From Flammeovirgaceae bacterium UBA7330 (lineage in GTDB: Bacteria; Bacteroidota; Bacteroidia; Cytophagales; Cyclobacteriaceae): a stretch of DNA of 64,000 bases. This document shows, piece by piece, positions 8,299-16,111 of this stretch; the first letter of the stretch is position 1; the number at the start of each line of letters is the position of its first letter. The position numbers were made by a program, and so were the translations under genes. The stretch is taken from the NCBI GenBank assembly GCA_002471275.1, contig DKPQ01000009.1, positions 124,001 to 188,000 of the forward strand, given 5' to 3'. The notes under the pieces are model-generated. The model was not told the origin of the DNA. It worked only from the letters and a program-made list of their open reading frames with translations, and made no database searches.

Positions 8299-9290
8299 TA
8301 AAATTTCAAGTTATACTGGCCCTTACTATCCGTATTACCATCGGATTTTTTTTGGCTAATGGCTTCAACTTGGTGAGCCATCCTGTTTCTAATCATTCTA
8401 GCTGCGTTCAAAATGTCCTCTTCGCTTGACAAGCGAATTGCTTTCTCTTCACTTATCAGAAGCTGATTTCCTTTGGTTTGAGTATTATCGTGATATCCTT
8501 GTTTTTGAGAATTGTAGTAGGCAAATAGCAAACGGTTATAATCCAGTGTAAATCCGACCGTGTGCATCGTTCCGCCCTTTACATCAGTTTCAACAACAAC
8601 TGTGGCCATTGATAAACCAGCCTGAATTCTATCCCGCTCTACAAATGCACTTCTTCCAGTTCTTGAACCAAATGCATATTCACTGACCAACACCCCATTA
8701 TGAGATAATATCCTTTCTGCTAAGGGTCGATTATCCTTAGGGTATATTTTATCAAGAGGCTGCGCTAAGACGGCCGTTGTATATCCAGAGCCAGCTAAAG
8801 CCCCTTCGTGACCTGCTGTATCGCATCCAATAGCCAGTCCGCTTACGACGTTGAAATCCTCCTCGGCAAACCTTGTACCTAGTCTTTTTCCTATTTCCAA
8901 CCCATGAGGAGTAGGCTTTCGAGTACCAATAATAGCAACACCCCTCTTTTCATTCAAAAGATCAATATTCCCTTTGTAGTAAAGAACCAATGGAGGGTCT
9001 GTTGTTTGTTTCAAGGAAGATGGATAGTCATCATCAATAATCGTTGTCCATCTAATACCGTGGTCATCGGATTGTTCCAAAATTTGATCCCTTCGATCCT
9101 CAGCCTCTACTATCCAATTGTAAGAGAATTCCTTTGTTCTTAACTTTTCCTTATTACGGTTTATTAGCTCCTCCAAATCCACAGCTTCAGGATCGGTCAC
9201 ATTACTTACCAACTCCCATGCTGTTTTTCTTCCAATACCTCGAATATTCAACAAGGCTATGATCCAACTTGACCCTTTATAACTCATCAT
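8298..9290 (-). CDS. DprA/SMF-family protein (SLOG Rossmann fold)
   Basis: The 330-residue protein has the DprA layout: an N-terminal helix-hairpin-like segment (LLNIRGIGRKTAWEL) and a Rossmann core with IGTRKPTPHG, VVSGLAIGCDTAGHEGAL, IYPKDN, and RDRIQAGLS where classical DprA has RNRI. The usual GSL.TA strand is replaced by GGTMHT. Classical DprA loads RecA on ssDNA during transformation. This variant is more divergent and is coupled to a phosphoribosyltransferase (11-14 base overlap) and a HAD phosphatase, with no competence genes near. A role in nucleotide-based or DNA-sensing immunity is inferred. A second ATG at 9287 could also be the start. Confidence 0.85.
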   Translation of the reverse strand: MMSYKGSSWIIALLNIRGIGRKTAWELVSNVTDPEAVDLEELINRNKEKLRTKEFSYNWIVEAEDRRDQILEQSDDHGIRWTTIIDDDYPSSLKQTTDPPLVLYYKGNIDLLNEKRGVAIIGTRKPTPHGLEIGKRLGTRFAEEDFNVVSGLAIGCDTAGHEGALAGSGYTTAVLAQPLDKIYPKDNRPLAERILSHNGVLVSEYAFGSRTGRSAFVERDRIQAGLSMATVVVETDVKGGTMHTVGFTLDYNRLLFAYYNSQKQGYHDNTQTKGNQLLISEEKAIRLSSEEDILNAARMIRNRMAHQVEAISQKKSDGNTDSKGQYNLKF

Positions 9291-9888
9291 CTAATTCCGG
9301 AACCTCAATATCATCATTTTTTGTTAAGTCTGATCCTTCAGTAAGCCCTAGTGAAAACCCGTATATTCTCCCTGAAAACCCAGCTTCCAATAGCGTCTCC
9401 TGGACAGCCAACAGACTTGTCCCAGACGTTTTAATATCATCAATTATCAACACATTATCTGCATAATCTTGGAATTCTTCATCCGCTAAATAATAATTGT
9501 CTTCCATTGCCGCCTGCCTTTCTTCAATGCCCACAGTAAAAGACAGTTTCTTATTAGCTCTCTTCTTTCCAAGCACTTTTGGTTCATATAAAGAACCCTT
9601 AACATCAGCAATTATTTCTCCTATTTGATCTAAAGGCTTGTCTTCCGTGACTTCTAATTCATCATGACCCAACACTCTTACAATTAATCCAAAACGTATT
9701 GTATCATAAATTTCATTGATAAAATCATGCTCAACCCAATCAATCCAAAATTGGATCGCCTCCTCTTCACCATTCTTAAAATCTAGCAACTTGGCAGAAT
9801 AGAATTCATCCCTTGACTTGGGGAAATAATAGCACAAATGCCAAAAGGCCCGAAAGTTTTCTAGGTGGTTGGCTTCTAAAAAAATCAT
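9277..9888 (-). CDS. Phosphoribosyltransferase-like protein
   Basis: The PRPP-binding loop is clear at residues 145-159: NVLIIDDIKTSGTSL, the classical hydrophobic strand, two aspartates, and T-S-G-T-S turn of type I phosphoribosyltransferases. The N-terminal 100 residues are not the usual purine or ComF arrangement and have no cysteine cluster. The C-terminus is an acidic tail. It is the first gene of a three-gene unit and overlaps dprA. Substrate unknown; I infer action on a nucleobase or a nucleotide signal. Confidence 0.75.
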   Translation of the reverse strand: MIFLEANHLENFRAFWHLCYYFPKSRDEFYSAKLLDFKNGEEEAIQFWIDWVEHDFINEIYDTIRFGLIVRVLGHDELEVTEDKPLDQIGEIIADVKGSLYEPKVLGKKRANKKLSFTVGIEERQAAMEDNYYLADEEFQDYADNVLIIDDIKTSGTSLLAVQETLLEAGFSGRIYGFSLGLTEGSDLTKNDDIEVPELDDEL

Positions 9889-10005
9889 ATGTGGTTAAAT
9901 TGGTGTAAACCAGCAAAAGATACTAATATTTTACTAAACGTTACGTACAATAGATTGATCGTAGTCAACAATTAGATCGATTATTAATAAGGATGATTCT
10001 CTAGC

Positions 10006-10317
10006 CTAGAGGATATCAAAGGCACCATTCTTAATATGAGTTAGTAATCTGCCTTCACAATATTCATCCAGCATATCCAAATTTACTCCTTCATATATAC
10101 TCATAACGGGAACTTCCAGGATACATGCAAGAATGGGTATTTGAGCGGCCGAAAGCTTATTCATACATTTTTCATATTTTATAACCTGCTGATAACTTAC
10201 TCCAAGGATTGAGCCTAAATACTCAGCGCTGAAATCCACATGGTCTCTTTGCATTCTTATATTGTTACCAATAATCCTATCAATTTCTGAAACTCCTTTT
10301 TTTGCGTTTCCTGACAT
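10006..10317 (-). CDS. Small helix-turn-helix (XRE) protein
   Basis: The product is 103 residues with an XRE-type HTH at about residues 11-65 (IGNNIRMQRD, then YLGSILGVSYQQVIKYE). This resembles the small single-domain regulators common on alphaproteobacterial and mobile DNA. It lies 117 bases upstream of the phosphoribosyltransferase gene on the same strand but is not overlapping. It is preceded by an unusual GC-rich block. It may regulate that module, or be an independent island gene. Confidence 0.75.
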   Translation of the reverse strand: MSGNAKKGVSEIDRIIGNNIRMQRDHVDFSAEYLGSILGVSYQQVIKYEKCMNKLSAAQIPILACILEVPVMSIYEGVNLDMLDEYCEGRLLTHIKNGAFDIL

Positions 10318-10609
10318 TCAATCCTCTTTACTGTAAAATTTTGGCCGATGGTGGCCGGATGCTGCAAAGACCCTGCAAGAGCGAAGGTGTAGGTATTTAG
10401 GCGTTTGCCCTGGACATTTCCTTACCATCCGGCCGAAACCGGAGGATCATCTTTGATGTCACAAAAGGCGAAGAAATACCGAACAGTTTCGGGCACCCTT
10501 GCTAAAGAGGTTTGCAGTCCCCACACGTGGGATTTACCACGATGCTCAAAAAACAAAGCATATTAGCTACGTAAATTCAAGAAGTAATAATGAGTTACTA
10601 AAAACCCTA
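10318..10609. other. GC-rich structured block, possible non-coding RNA
   Basis: This intergenic block is more GC-rich than its surroundings and contains successive small hairpins: TCCGG-N6-CCGGA (10428-10443), CCGAA-N4-TTCGG (10479-10492), GGG-CA-CCC (10491-10498) and CCCAC-AC-GTGGG (10520-10531). There is also a CCGGATG/CATCCGG pairing between about 10352 and 10433. An open minus-strand frame lacks a start. A structured RNA or a decayed element end are both possible. Type left open because no family is recognised. Confidence 0.35.
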
Positions 10610-11491
10610 CTAATACGTCCTGATCGATGGCTTCGGGTTAAAAACAGATAAGATCTCATAAGCCTGAATTTGCAATTCTTCTTGCACAGCTTTGGCATTG
10701 GGTCGTTGACAAAATACTGAATTCGATGTTTTGTTTAACACCAAACCTGCACTTGAGGTAAACGAAAAGTAGGTGTTTACCGAAAAGACACCTAAAACCC
10801 GTGGGCAATGTGGCAGCGTTGAGTCAAAAACTTCCTGCAAAATCGTATCATGATTTTGTAGAGCAGTGTGATAGGCTTGATGGTAAGCAGTTGGATCAGT
10901 GGGAAACGTATCGTCATCAAATTCAAGATAATCATCTAAAGCAATCCCAAAAACTCCATAGGTTTGACGGTTTTGTAGAGAGCGTTGAAACTCACGTAGG
11001 AATTTATCTACCTTATCTCTTGTAAGACCATTAGGATGCTTGCATTGAACCTCCAAGTTCTTATAGAAAATATCATTACCATCAGTATTCTGAGGAAGTG
11101 TTGCCTCAACTCCATATTCATTAAGGTATGCTGCCGAGTAAACCTCAAATTCAAAGTCTTTAAAATTGTGATCATGTCCTACATCAGGAACTCCATAAGC
11201 GTAACTGCCAGTATTCATGGCCGATAGCTGAACTCCAAACTCTTTCCGCTTCATCCAGAGCATGCGCAGGGCATCGGATAAGGAGTACAGCACCAATATC
11301 GGCTTTAATGTGGTATTAAACACCGGAGCATCCGCCGGAAGAGTAACGTAGGCCTCAGAGTCATCAATCAGTTTCTGAAGTCCTGAATCTGAAATCAAAT
11401 TGACCCCTCTTTTCTTGATTTGGTATTTTAGAAATTCAAGGTCTGCATTTATTAATACATCATTATAAAACTTAATATCTGACTTCTTCAT
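10610..11491 (-). CDS. Putative PD-(D/E)XK-type endonuclease (QxK variant)
   Basis: This 293-residue protein has no overall family that I recognise. Residues about 108-165 look like a restriction-endonuclease core: an acidic strand DFEFEVYSAAYL, then NTDGNDIFYKNLEVQCKHPNG, where D, E and the Q-C-K triplet fit the D...E/QxK signature of Mrr-like nucleases. The rest is mixed alpha/beta with no signal peptide. It sits alone on the minus strand between island HTH genes. A defence nuclease is plausible but not established. Confidence 0.5.
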   Translation of the reverse strand: MKKSDIKFYNDVLINADLEFLKYQIKKRGVNLISDSGLQKLIDDSEAYVTLPADAPVFNTTLKPILVLYSLSDALRMLWMKRKEFGVQLSAMNTGSYAYGVPDVGHDHNFKDFEFEVYSAAYLNEYGVEATLPQNTDGNDIFYKNLEVQCKHPNGLTRDKVDKFLREFQRSLQNRQTYGVFGIALDDYLEFDDDTFPTDPTAYHQAYHTALQNHDTILQEVFDSTLPHCPRVLGVFSVNTYFSFTSSAGLVLNKTSNSVFCQRPNAKAVQEELQIQAYEILSVFNPKPSIRTY

Positions 11492-11699
11492 ATCAACCGT
11501 TTACATAACAGCAATTTAAAATCTAAATCCCTTAGGTCAATTCAAAGAAAATCAAAAAGAGCCGTTATTTGATAAACTCCACAGATATCACCTCTACTAG
11601 CCATCTGAAAAATTCCTAAACCATTCTTTTCCTTAACTGAATTTTTACCAATCTATGGCAGAATAATAGGGACGATATGACAACTATCAGTAGTGGGCT

Positions 11700-12497
11700 A
11701 TGGATCAAGTTACTGAAGAACAAAGAAGAAAAGAGCATTTTCATAACCATGCACTAAAAGGTGACTTGGAAGAAATTGGAGCGATTCCACTTGCTCATGA
11801 TCAAGCAGAAAACAATCCGCACAATGAAAAATCTGAGCGTAAGAAGAATGAACGCTATGCGGAGCTGCTGCATACAATTACGCAAGCACAAGAAGCCTAC
11901 GATGCCTTGATGGAACGATTGAATGCAGAGCTCAACGCTTTACGAACTGTCATCAAAGAGCTTGAAACTGAAATGGAACAAAATAGAGATGAATGGGACT
12001 TAAACTCAGAAATCCTAAATGATATCGATGATGTGTTCTGCAACTTTGAAGATGGCGGAAATATGGACAGGGACGCGGCTTATGCTGCATTCCAAAAAGC
12101 AGGAATCGAAGTTTCTCATGATGCCACAGATGTAGAAGTAATCGCGCATTTACATGACGTTAGGGAAAAAACAATCCAGAAGGTAGACGATCTCGATACG
12201 GCCTTCCTCATTATGGAGGCAGACCATAAGAATTTCCGAGCAAGGGAAGATCAAGTACTTGCCACAAAACAACAATTAGAAATAATCGGAAAAGACAGCT
12301 CTCTTTCTGATGAAGCTAAGGTCACAGCAATTCGGGCACTAGATCAAGAAGTAGGGAGCAAGACCCTTCACCGATCAGCAACGATTGTTAATGATGAAGA
12401 AGTTGCGGCTAAAGCGGATGAAGTTATCGAAGAAAACAAAATTGACCAACATGCAAAGACAACAATAAGCGTATCAAATTTCCCTGGCCTAAATTAA
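11700..12497 (+). CDS. Coiled-coil protein of unknown function
   Basis: The 265-residue product is highly charged and predicted largely helical. A coiled-coil-like stretch runs from about residue 45 to 100 (ERYAELLHTITQAQEAYDAL and following heptads), with a further helical region to about 230. There is no signal peptide or membrane segment. It converges with the next gene, overlapping it by 4 bases at the 3' ends. No function can be assigned. Its location inside the island suggests a mobile-element accessory protein. Confidence 0.55.
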   Translation: MDQVTEEQRRKEHFHNHALKGDLEEIGAIPLAHDQAENNPHNEKSERKKNERYAELLHTITQAQEAYDALMERLNAELNALRTVIKELETEMEQNRDEWDLNSEILNDIDDVFCNFEDGGNMDRDAAYAAFQKAGIEVSHDATDVEVIAHLHDVREKTIQKVDDLDTAFLIMEADHKNFRAREDQVLATKQQLEIIGKDSSLSDEAKVTAIRALDQEVGSKTLHRSATIVNDEEVAAKADEVIEENKIDQHAKTTISVSNFPGLN

Positions 12498-12901
12498 TTT
12501 GGGTATTCTTTCTTAAATCGTCTCTGGATATGCGGCAGTAACGCGTAAAATTCATTTGCGTCAAATGAACCATTCATATCATTTTCAATAAAATAGTCGA
12601 ACCCTGTTCCTGGCTTATTATGGTACTTCTGAAAGAACTTATGTGGCACCTGAAGAGAATCAAGTTTGCTGCTGAGGACAGCCACGACTCTATCATACAG
12701 CTCTCGCTCATGAGTTCCTCTCAAAACAGCGATTGTTACAACATCATGTTTTTGCGAGTAATCCCCAGCTTGACGAAAGATGGTTTGCTCTGAATTCTCA
12801 TCATACATGTTTTCGATTTCAGCTTGTGCAAGAGACACATTTGAAAGAAAAATGCTGACTAATGAAATCAGATATAAAAGCGTTATTTGGAAATTTTTCA
12901 T
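12494..12901 (-). CDS. Small exported protein of unknown function
   Basis: The 135-residue protein begins with a Sec signal peptide: Lys-Asn, a hydrophobic core LLYLISLVSIFLSNVSL, then AQA as likely cleavage site. The mature part is about 110 residues and carries a hydrophilic segment (VVTIAVLRGTHERELYDRVV). No family is recognised. It is divergent from an XRE gene, with three near-identical palindromes in the shared upstream region, so it is probably repressed by that regulator. Confidence 0.6.
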   Translation of the reverse strand: MKNFQITLLYLISLVSIFLSNVSLAQAEIENMYDENSEQTIFRQAGDYSQKHDVVTIAVLRGTHERELYDRVVAVLSSKLDSLQVPHKFFQKYHNKPGTGFDYFIENDMNGSFDANEFYALLPHIQRRFKKEYPN

Positions 12902-12918
12902 AACAGATGAATCTTAGT

Positions 12919-13022
12919 GCGTCATTTATGACGTAAATATACTGAATCATAGTCATTAGTACGTCATGCATGACGTAATATTTGACTTATAAATTCCAGA
13001 CTTTGTCGGTCATGGATGACGT
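12919..13022. promoter_or_regulatory. Three palindromic operators ACGTCAT-N2-ATGACGT
   Basis: Three copies of one palindrome occur in the divergent intergenic region. The first is GCGTCAT-TT-ATGACGT at 12919-12934. The second is the perfect 16-base ACGTCATGCATGACGT at 12961-12976. The third is CGGTCAT-GG-ATGACGT at 13007-13022, which covers the ATG of the XRE gene. Centre-to-centre distances are 42 and 46 bases, about four helical turns each. This layout fits cooperative autorepression of both divergent genes by the adjacent XRE protein. Confidence 0.7.
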
Positions 13023-13242
13023 AAAAAAAGATGATCGAATACTGGCAATTGCCAAGCGTATAAAAGACTTAAGAATTGAAAATGGATATACCAGCTATGA
13101 AAAGTTTGCCATCAAACACGACTTTCAAGGAAAGCAATATTGGAGACTGGAAGAGGGACACGACTTCAAGGTTAGTACCCTCTTACGTATTGTTGATGCT
13201 CACAATCTTTCCCTCGAAGATTTTTTTAAGGGTGTGAAATAA
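13012..13242 (+). CDS. Small XRE-like regulator
   Basis: The 76-residue product starts MDDVKKDDR and consists of little more than one HTH domain (IAKRIKDLRIENGYTSYEKFA, with the recognition region around DFQGKQYWRLEEG). A TTG 30 bases upstream is in frame, but the ATG at 13012 is preferred because it lies within the third operator and gives a normal HTH start. It is expected to bind the three palindromes around its own promoter. Confidence 0.7.
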   Translation: MDDVKKDDRILAIAKRIKDLRIENGYTSYEKFAIKHDFQGKQYWRLEEGHDFKVSTLLRIVDAHNLSLEDFFKGVK

Positions 13243-13324
13243 ATTGCTAATTGTTTCTGTTGCAACGAACGAAACTTTATATGCTACCGGCGAGCTCAGA
13301 AGGGCTCGGATGCAATCCTATTGC

Positions 13325-13924
13325 CTAAGATCGAACAAAGGCGAGCAGAGGATCGTAATCGTGTTGATCCGCCGCCCGTAAAGCAGCTATATATATTTGG
13401 CGTATCTCTCCATCCTTATATAAATCTCCATCCCCCCAACTAAAGGGCTCTTGACCTAGGACATCAACAAGTAGTGTATCAGCAGCAAGCCTTGAGTGAC
13501 GTCCATTACCATTGGGGAATATATGTATCCATACCAGTTTGTGATGAAACCTCGCGGCAATTTCATCAGGAGGATAGGTTTCATTCGCAACCCAGTATTG
13601 GACATCACCCAATAATTGAGCTAGTTCAATTCGAATTCTTGGATAATCAACACCAATATTTCTGTCACTCAATCGCGTATTGCCAGCCCACCTCCAAACC
13701 TTATCAAACATCTTTTCATGAAGCTTGAAGACAAACTCTTCGCTAATGACATCCTTTTTGTTACGCCTTCTTTCTAGCCAGGTGTAAGCTTGATTAATGT
13801 TGTCCTGTTCCCACCGGTTTAATTCAGCCTTCGTCTGAATGTGGGATAGAAGTAACCCCTCAATCTCATCAGGATCAAGAGGGGTTGCTCCTTCTGGCTC
13901 AGAAAAGATTAATTGGTCGTCCAT
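13325..13924 (-). CDS. Fic-domain protein, mobile mystery protein B type
   Basis: The 199-residue protein carries the Fic motif HIFPNGNGRHSR starting at H134, with upstream helices typical of the family (FVFKLHEKMFDKVWRWAGN). Fic proteins usually transfer AMP or another nucleotide to a target side chain. The Asp/Glu of the motif is Asn here, as I recall for the mobile mystery protein B family (TIGR02613). The gene overlaps the XRE gene upstream by 16 bases. The pair is a recurrent mobile-element cassette, probably toxin-antitoxin-like. Confidence 0.85.
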   Translation of the reverse strand: MDDQLIFSEPEGATPLDPDEIEGLLLSHIQTKAELNRWEQDNINQAYTWLERRRNKKDVISEEFVFKLHEKMFDKVWRWAGNTRLSDRNIGVDYPRIRIELAQLLGDVQYWVANETYPPDEIAARFHHKLVWIHIFPNGNGRHSRLAADTLLVDVLGQEPFSWGDGDLYKDGEIRQIYIAALRAADQHDYDPLLAFVRS

Positions 13925-14370
13925 AGTTCTTTTTCTTCCTCTAATAAAATCCGATCAACCATATCTTCCAGCGCCGCTTTTTTATCTTCATCGCTAAGGC
14001 CTTGCTGTTCCAAGCTCATTGTACGATCCAAGCGACCCATGCGCTGCATAGCTATTTTCATGGCTTGCTCACGAACCATGGTTTCCAAGCTTTCCTTACT
14101 GATGAATCCATAGACGAATTTCATCCCCAATCCTTCTGCCACATTTTCCATTGTGGAGAGTTTTAGGTTTCCATCCGGCTCAGCCTTTTCTAACTGAATA
14201 ACGCGAGGCTGAGAGATACCCATCCTCTGAGCAAGTTGACTTTGGGTCATACCTAAAGCTTCGCGAATGACTTTAATCCAGCTCTTACGTGATGGAAATG
14301 ACGACAGGTTTGTTCCTGACAATTGCTTATCAAGCTGCTCACGTATCAATTTCTTTTCCCAGTATTTCAT
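13909..14370 (-). CDS. XRE-family protein, mobile mystery protein A type
   Basis: The 153-residue protein has a central HTH (IREALGMTQSQLAQRMGISQ, about residues 35-54, continuing PRVIQLEK). Flanking helices follow the layout of mobile mystery protein A (TIGR02612). It is the upstream partner of the Fic gene, with a 16-base overlap. It most likely represses the pair and may neutralise the Fic protein. A 20-base AT-only palindrome lies 36 bases upstream of its start. Confidence 0.85.
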   Translation of the reverse strand: MKYWEKKLIREQLDKQLSGTNLSSFPSRKSWIKVIREALGMTQSQLAQRMGISQPRVIQLEKAEPDGNLKLSTMENVAEGLGMKFVYGFISKESLETMVREQAMKIAMQRMGRLDRTMSLEQQGLSDEDKKAALEDMVDRILLEEEKELWTTN

Positions 14371-14405
14371 TTTAATAAGCTTTAGGTTATAAAATTAATA
14401 TTAAA

Positions 14406-14425
14406 TTATAATATATATATTATAA
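14406..14425. promoter_or_regulatory. AT-only 20-base palindrome, candidate operator
   Basis: TTATAATATATATATTATAA is a perfect self-complementary 20-mer in the very AT-rich region upstream of the mobile mystery A/B genes. An HTH operator or promoter core is possible, although low-complexity AT sequence forms such palindromes by chance more readily. Confidence 0.3.
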
Positions 14426-14551
14426 ATATACAATTAAATAATAAGTTAAGTCTTATATTAAATATCGACGCATTTCAAGAAAAACCTTATTAAGAACTAT
14501 CAAGAGCCTTTCTTAATTAGAATTACTAAAATTATTAGTATTTTCACTTTT

Positions 14552-15310
14552 ATGTAGCGAATAGGATTAGCACTTAATGAACAGGCGATTAAAGACCATT
14601 TCCTGAATTGGATTGGAAGTATGAATTCTTTAAGGCCGGTCAATAAGTTCTATAATGCAAATCCTTTTTCTTCCCTACCAGTAATAGCGGGCTTTCCAGG
14701 TGCAAAACTTAAGTATATGCGCTGGGGCCTCGTCCCAGAATGGTGGAGCTCTAGTAACCTTCCACAGAACACTGCAACCGCCACTACCAACAAAATTCTT
14801 CAGAAAAGAGCGCTACGCAAACCGATTAGAACACAGCGTTGCATAGTCCCGGCAAGCTATTACCTGACTTGGCATGATGATGCGCCATTTCTTTGTTTCC
14901 TTGAGGAAACACACTTATTCGGTCTTGCGGCTGTTTTTGATTGCTTCAAACCAAATAAGTATGATCTGCCTTTGACTTCTTCCTGCGTTCTTATGGCTCC
15001 TGCAGACCAACGTATGCAGCCCATGGGCAAAGAGATGCCCTTGATCTTGTCACCAGAATCTTACAGGAGTTGGCTAAGCAATGAAACGTCGATAGATGAA
15101 GTTGCGAAAATCATGAATTCCAACTTCGGCTTACGAAATGCATATCCAATTGCTTCCAAAGCCTACGACTCCAGCTTTAATAGCAAAGAGGTTTACAAAC
15201 CTATAGGCCATCGCCTCCACAGGAAATTCAAAAGAGTTCCTGCCAAAACAGAAATAGATCGTCGAGGTAGAGAAAAAGTTATTGAATGGAAGAATGTTTA
15301 TGTCGATTAA
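14552..15310 (+). pseudogene. SRAP-domain (HMCES/YedK-like) gene broken at codon 2
   Basis: From 14621 the frame encodes an SRAP-like protein: FYNANPFSSLPVI, YMRWGLVPEWW, RCIVPASYYLTW, and MPLIL-type strands. The family normally starts M-C-G-R, with Cys2 as the catalytic residue that crosslinks to abasic sites. In the same frame upstream the sequence reads ATG-TAG-CGA-ATA at 14552, that is M-stop-R-I-GLALNEQAIKDHF. This looks like an MCGR start that lost its cysteine. Translation could restart at 14621 (229 residues) but without Cys2. The usual active-site His (H-x-R-M-P) is also GKEMP here. I call it inactive as an SRAP enzyme. Confidence 0.7.
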
Positions 15311-15629
15311 TACTCTTGTGTGTAGTTAAGCAATAATACTTGTCTTCCCTACCAGTTAATCTAAAGATGACATAGGCAAGGGACATCCCTTTTCTGACGT
15401 AATTCCCCCACATGAATTATCCATTGTGTGGTGTCCCTGCCACTATTTCTGGTTGTACAGAATCCCCGCAAATCATAAGCTTTTCAGCCAAATATTAATT
15501 GGCTTCACAACTTATGCGATAATTTTTTCTTGACATATCTCAAAGTTTTGTCATATCATATAAGAACAACGGGGGAGATTTCTAACGCCCCCATTTCAAA
15601 AAACTATCTATAAAAACAGGGGAAGTGTA
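15311..15629 (+). promoter_or_regulatory. Intergenic region with nested hairpin and sigma70-like promoter
   Basis: The 319-base gap holds AAGGGA-CA-TCCCTT (about 15382-15395) and a two-part hairpin: CATAAG-N6-AGCCAA-N7-TTGGCT-N6-CTTATG at about 15474-15516. After it comes TTGACA, then TATCAT 18 bases downstream (about 15531-15560), which is more sigma70-like than Bacteroidota-like. A GGGGG-N12-CCCCC hairpin precedes the next gene. The region could be a promoter-leader for the mobile module, or an origin-type structure. Confidence 0.4.
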
Positions 15630-15947
15630 ATGAGTAATAGTCAACTCTTTTACCGAGAAATGGTGGATAGAATGTCTAACCGCCTTTTTCAAAATCCAGA
15701 CCAAATGGATCAGATCGATGAAGTCATCAATCAGCACCACGAAGACACCACGGTTTATACAATTTGTGCTAAAGCCGCTAATGTCTTGGACATTGTTAAA
15801 GAGCTAAGCAATGACGATCATATTGATTGGGACAATGCAGTCGATGAATATGCTGATGATGTAATTGAGCATCTTCTAGAGGGACAAAAACTAGATACCT
15901 TGGATATGATCACCATGGCTTCACGTAGCGGCCAAAGTGTTCGATAA
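15630..15947 (+). CDS. Small acidic protein, first gene of the mobile-element module
   Basis: The 105-residue product is acidic, helical and soluble, with no recognised domain. It is preceded by GGGGAAG and a sigma70-like promoter. It opens a run of six to eight plus-strand genes (SSB-like, RadC, Toprim, AlpA) typical of integrative elements. No function can be stated. Confidence 0.6.
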   Translation: MSNSQLFYREMVDRMSNRLFQNPDQMDQIDEVINQHHEDTTVYTICAKAANVLDIVKELSNDDHIDWDNAVDEYADDVIEHLLEGQKLDTLDMITMASRSGQSVR

Positions 15948-16111
15948 TCCATCTCTCTAAATCTACTTTCTAAAAAATACCTCCACACTACTAACGAATT
16001 TTCATGACGCTCTAAGCCAAGAGTCGAGCACTCTATTGGTGCGTCATGAAATACCTCCTCAAGAATTGCTTGAGTGAGATCAACAACCCTTACCGCATGA
16101 AAGGAAAATCT

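Noticed and set aside
10511..10540. Sequence resembling a single type I-E CRISPR repeat (GTCCCCACACGTGGGATTTACC-like, read in parts)
   Set aside because: Only one copy, no repeat at the expected distance and no cas genes, so it is treated as part of the structured block.
10801..11025. Plus-strand reading frame of 74 codons
   Set aside because: It lies wholly antisense within the 293-residue putative nuclease gene, which has the better coding features.
13325..13924. Fic protein considered inactive because the motif has Asn instead of Asp or Glu
   Set aside because: The N-G-N-G-R form appears usual for mobile mystery protein B, so it is not evidence of decay in this copy.
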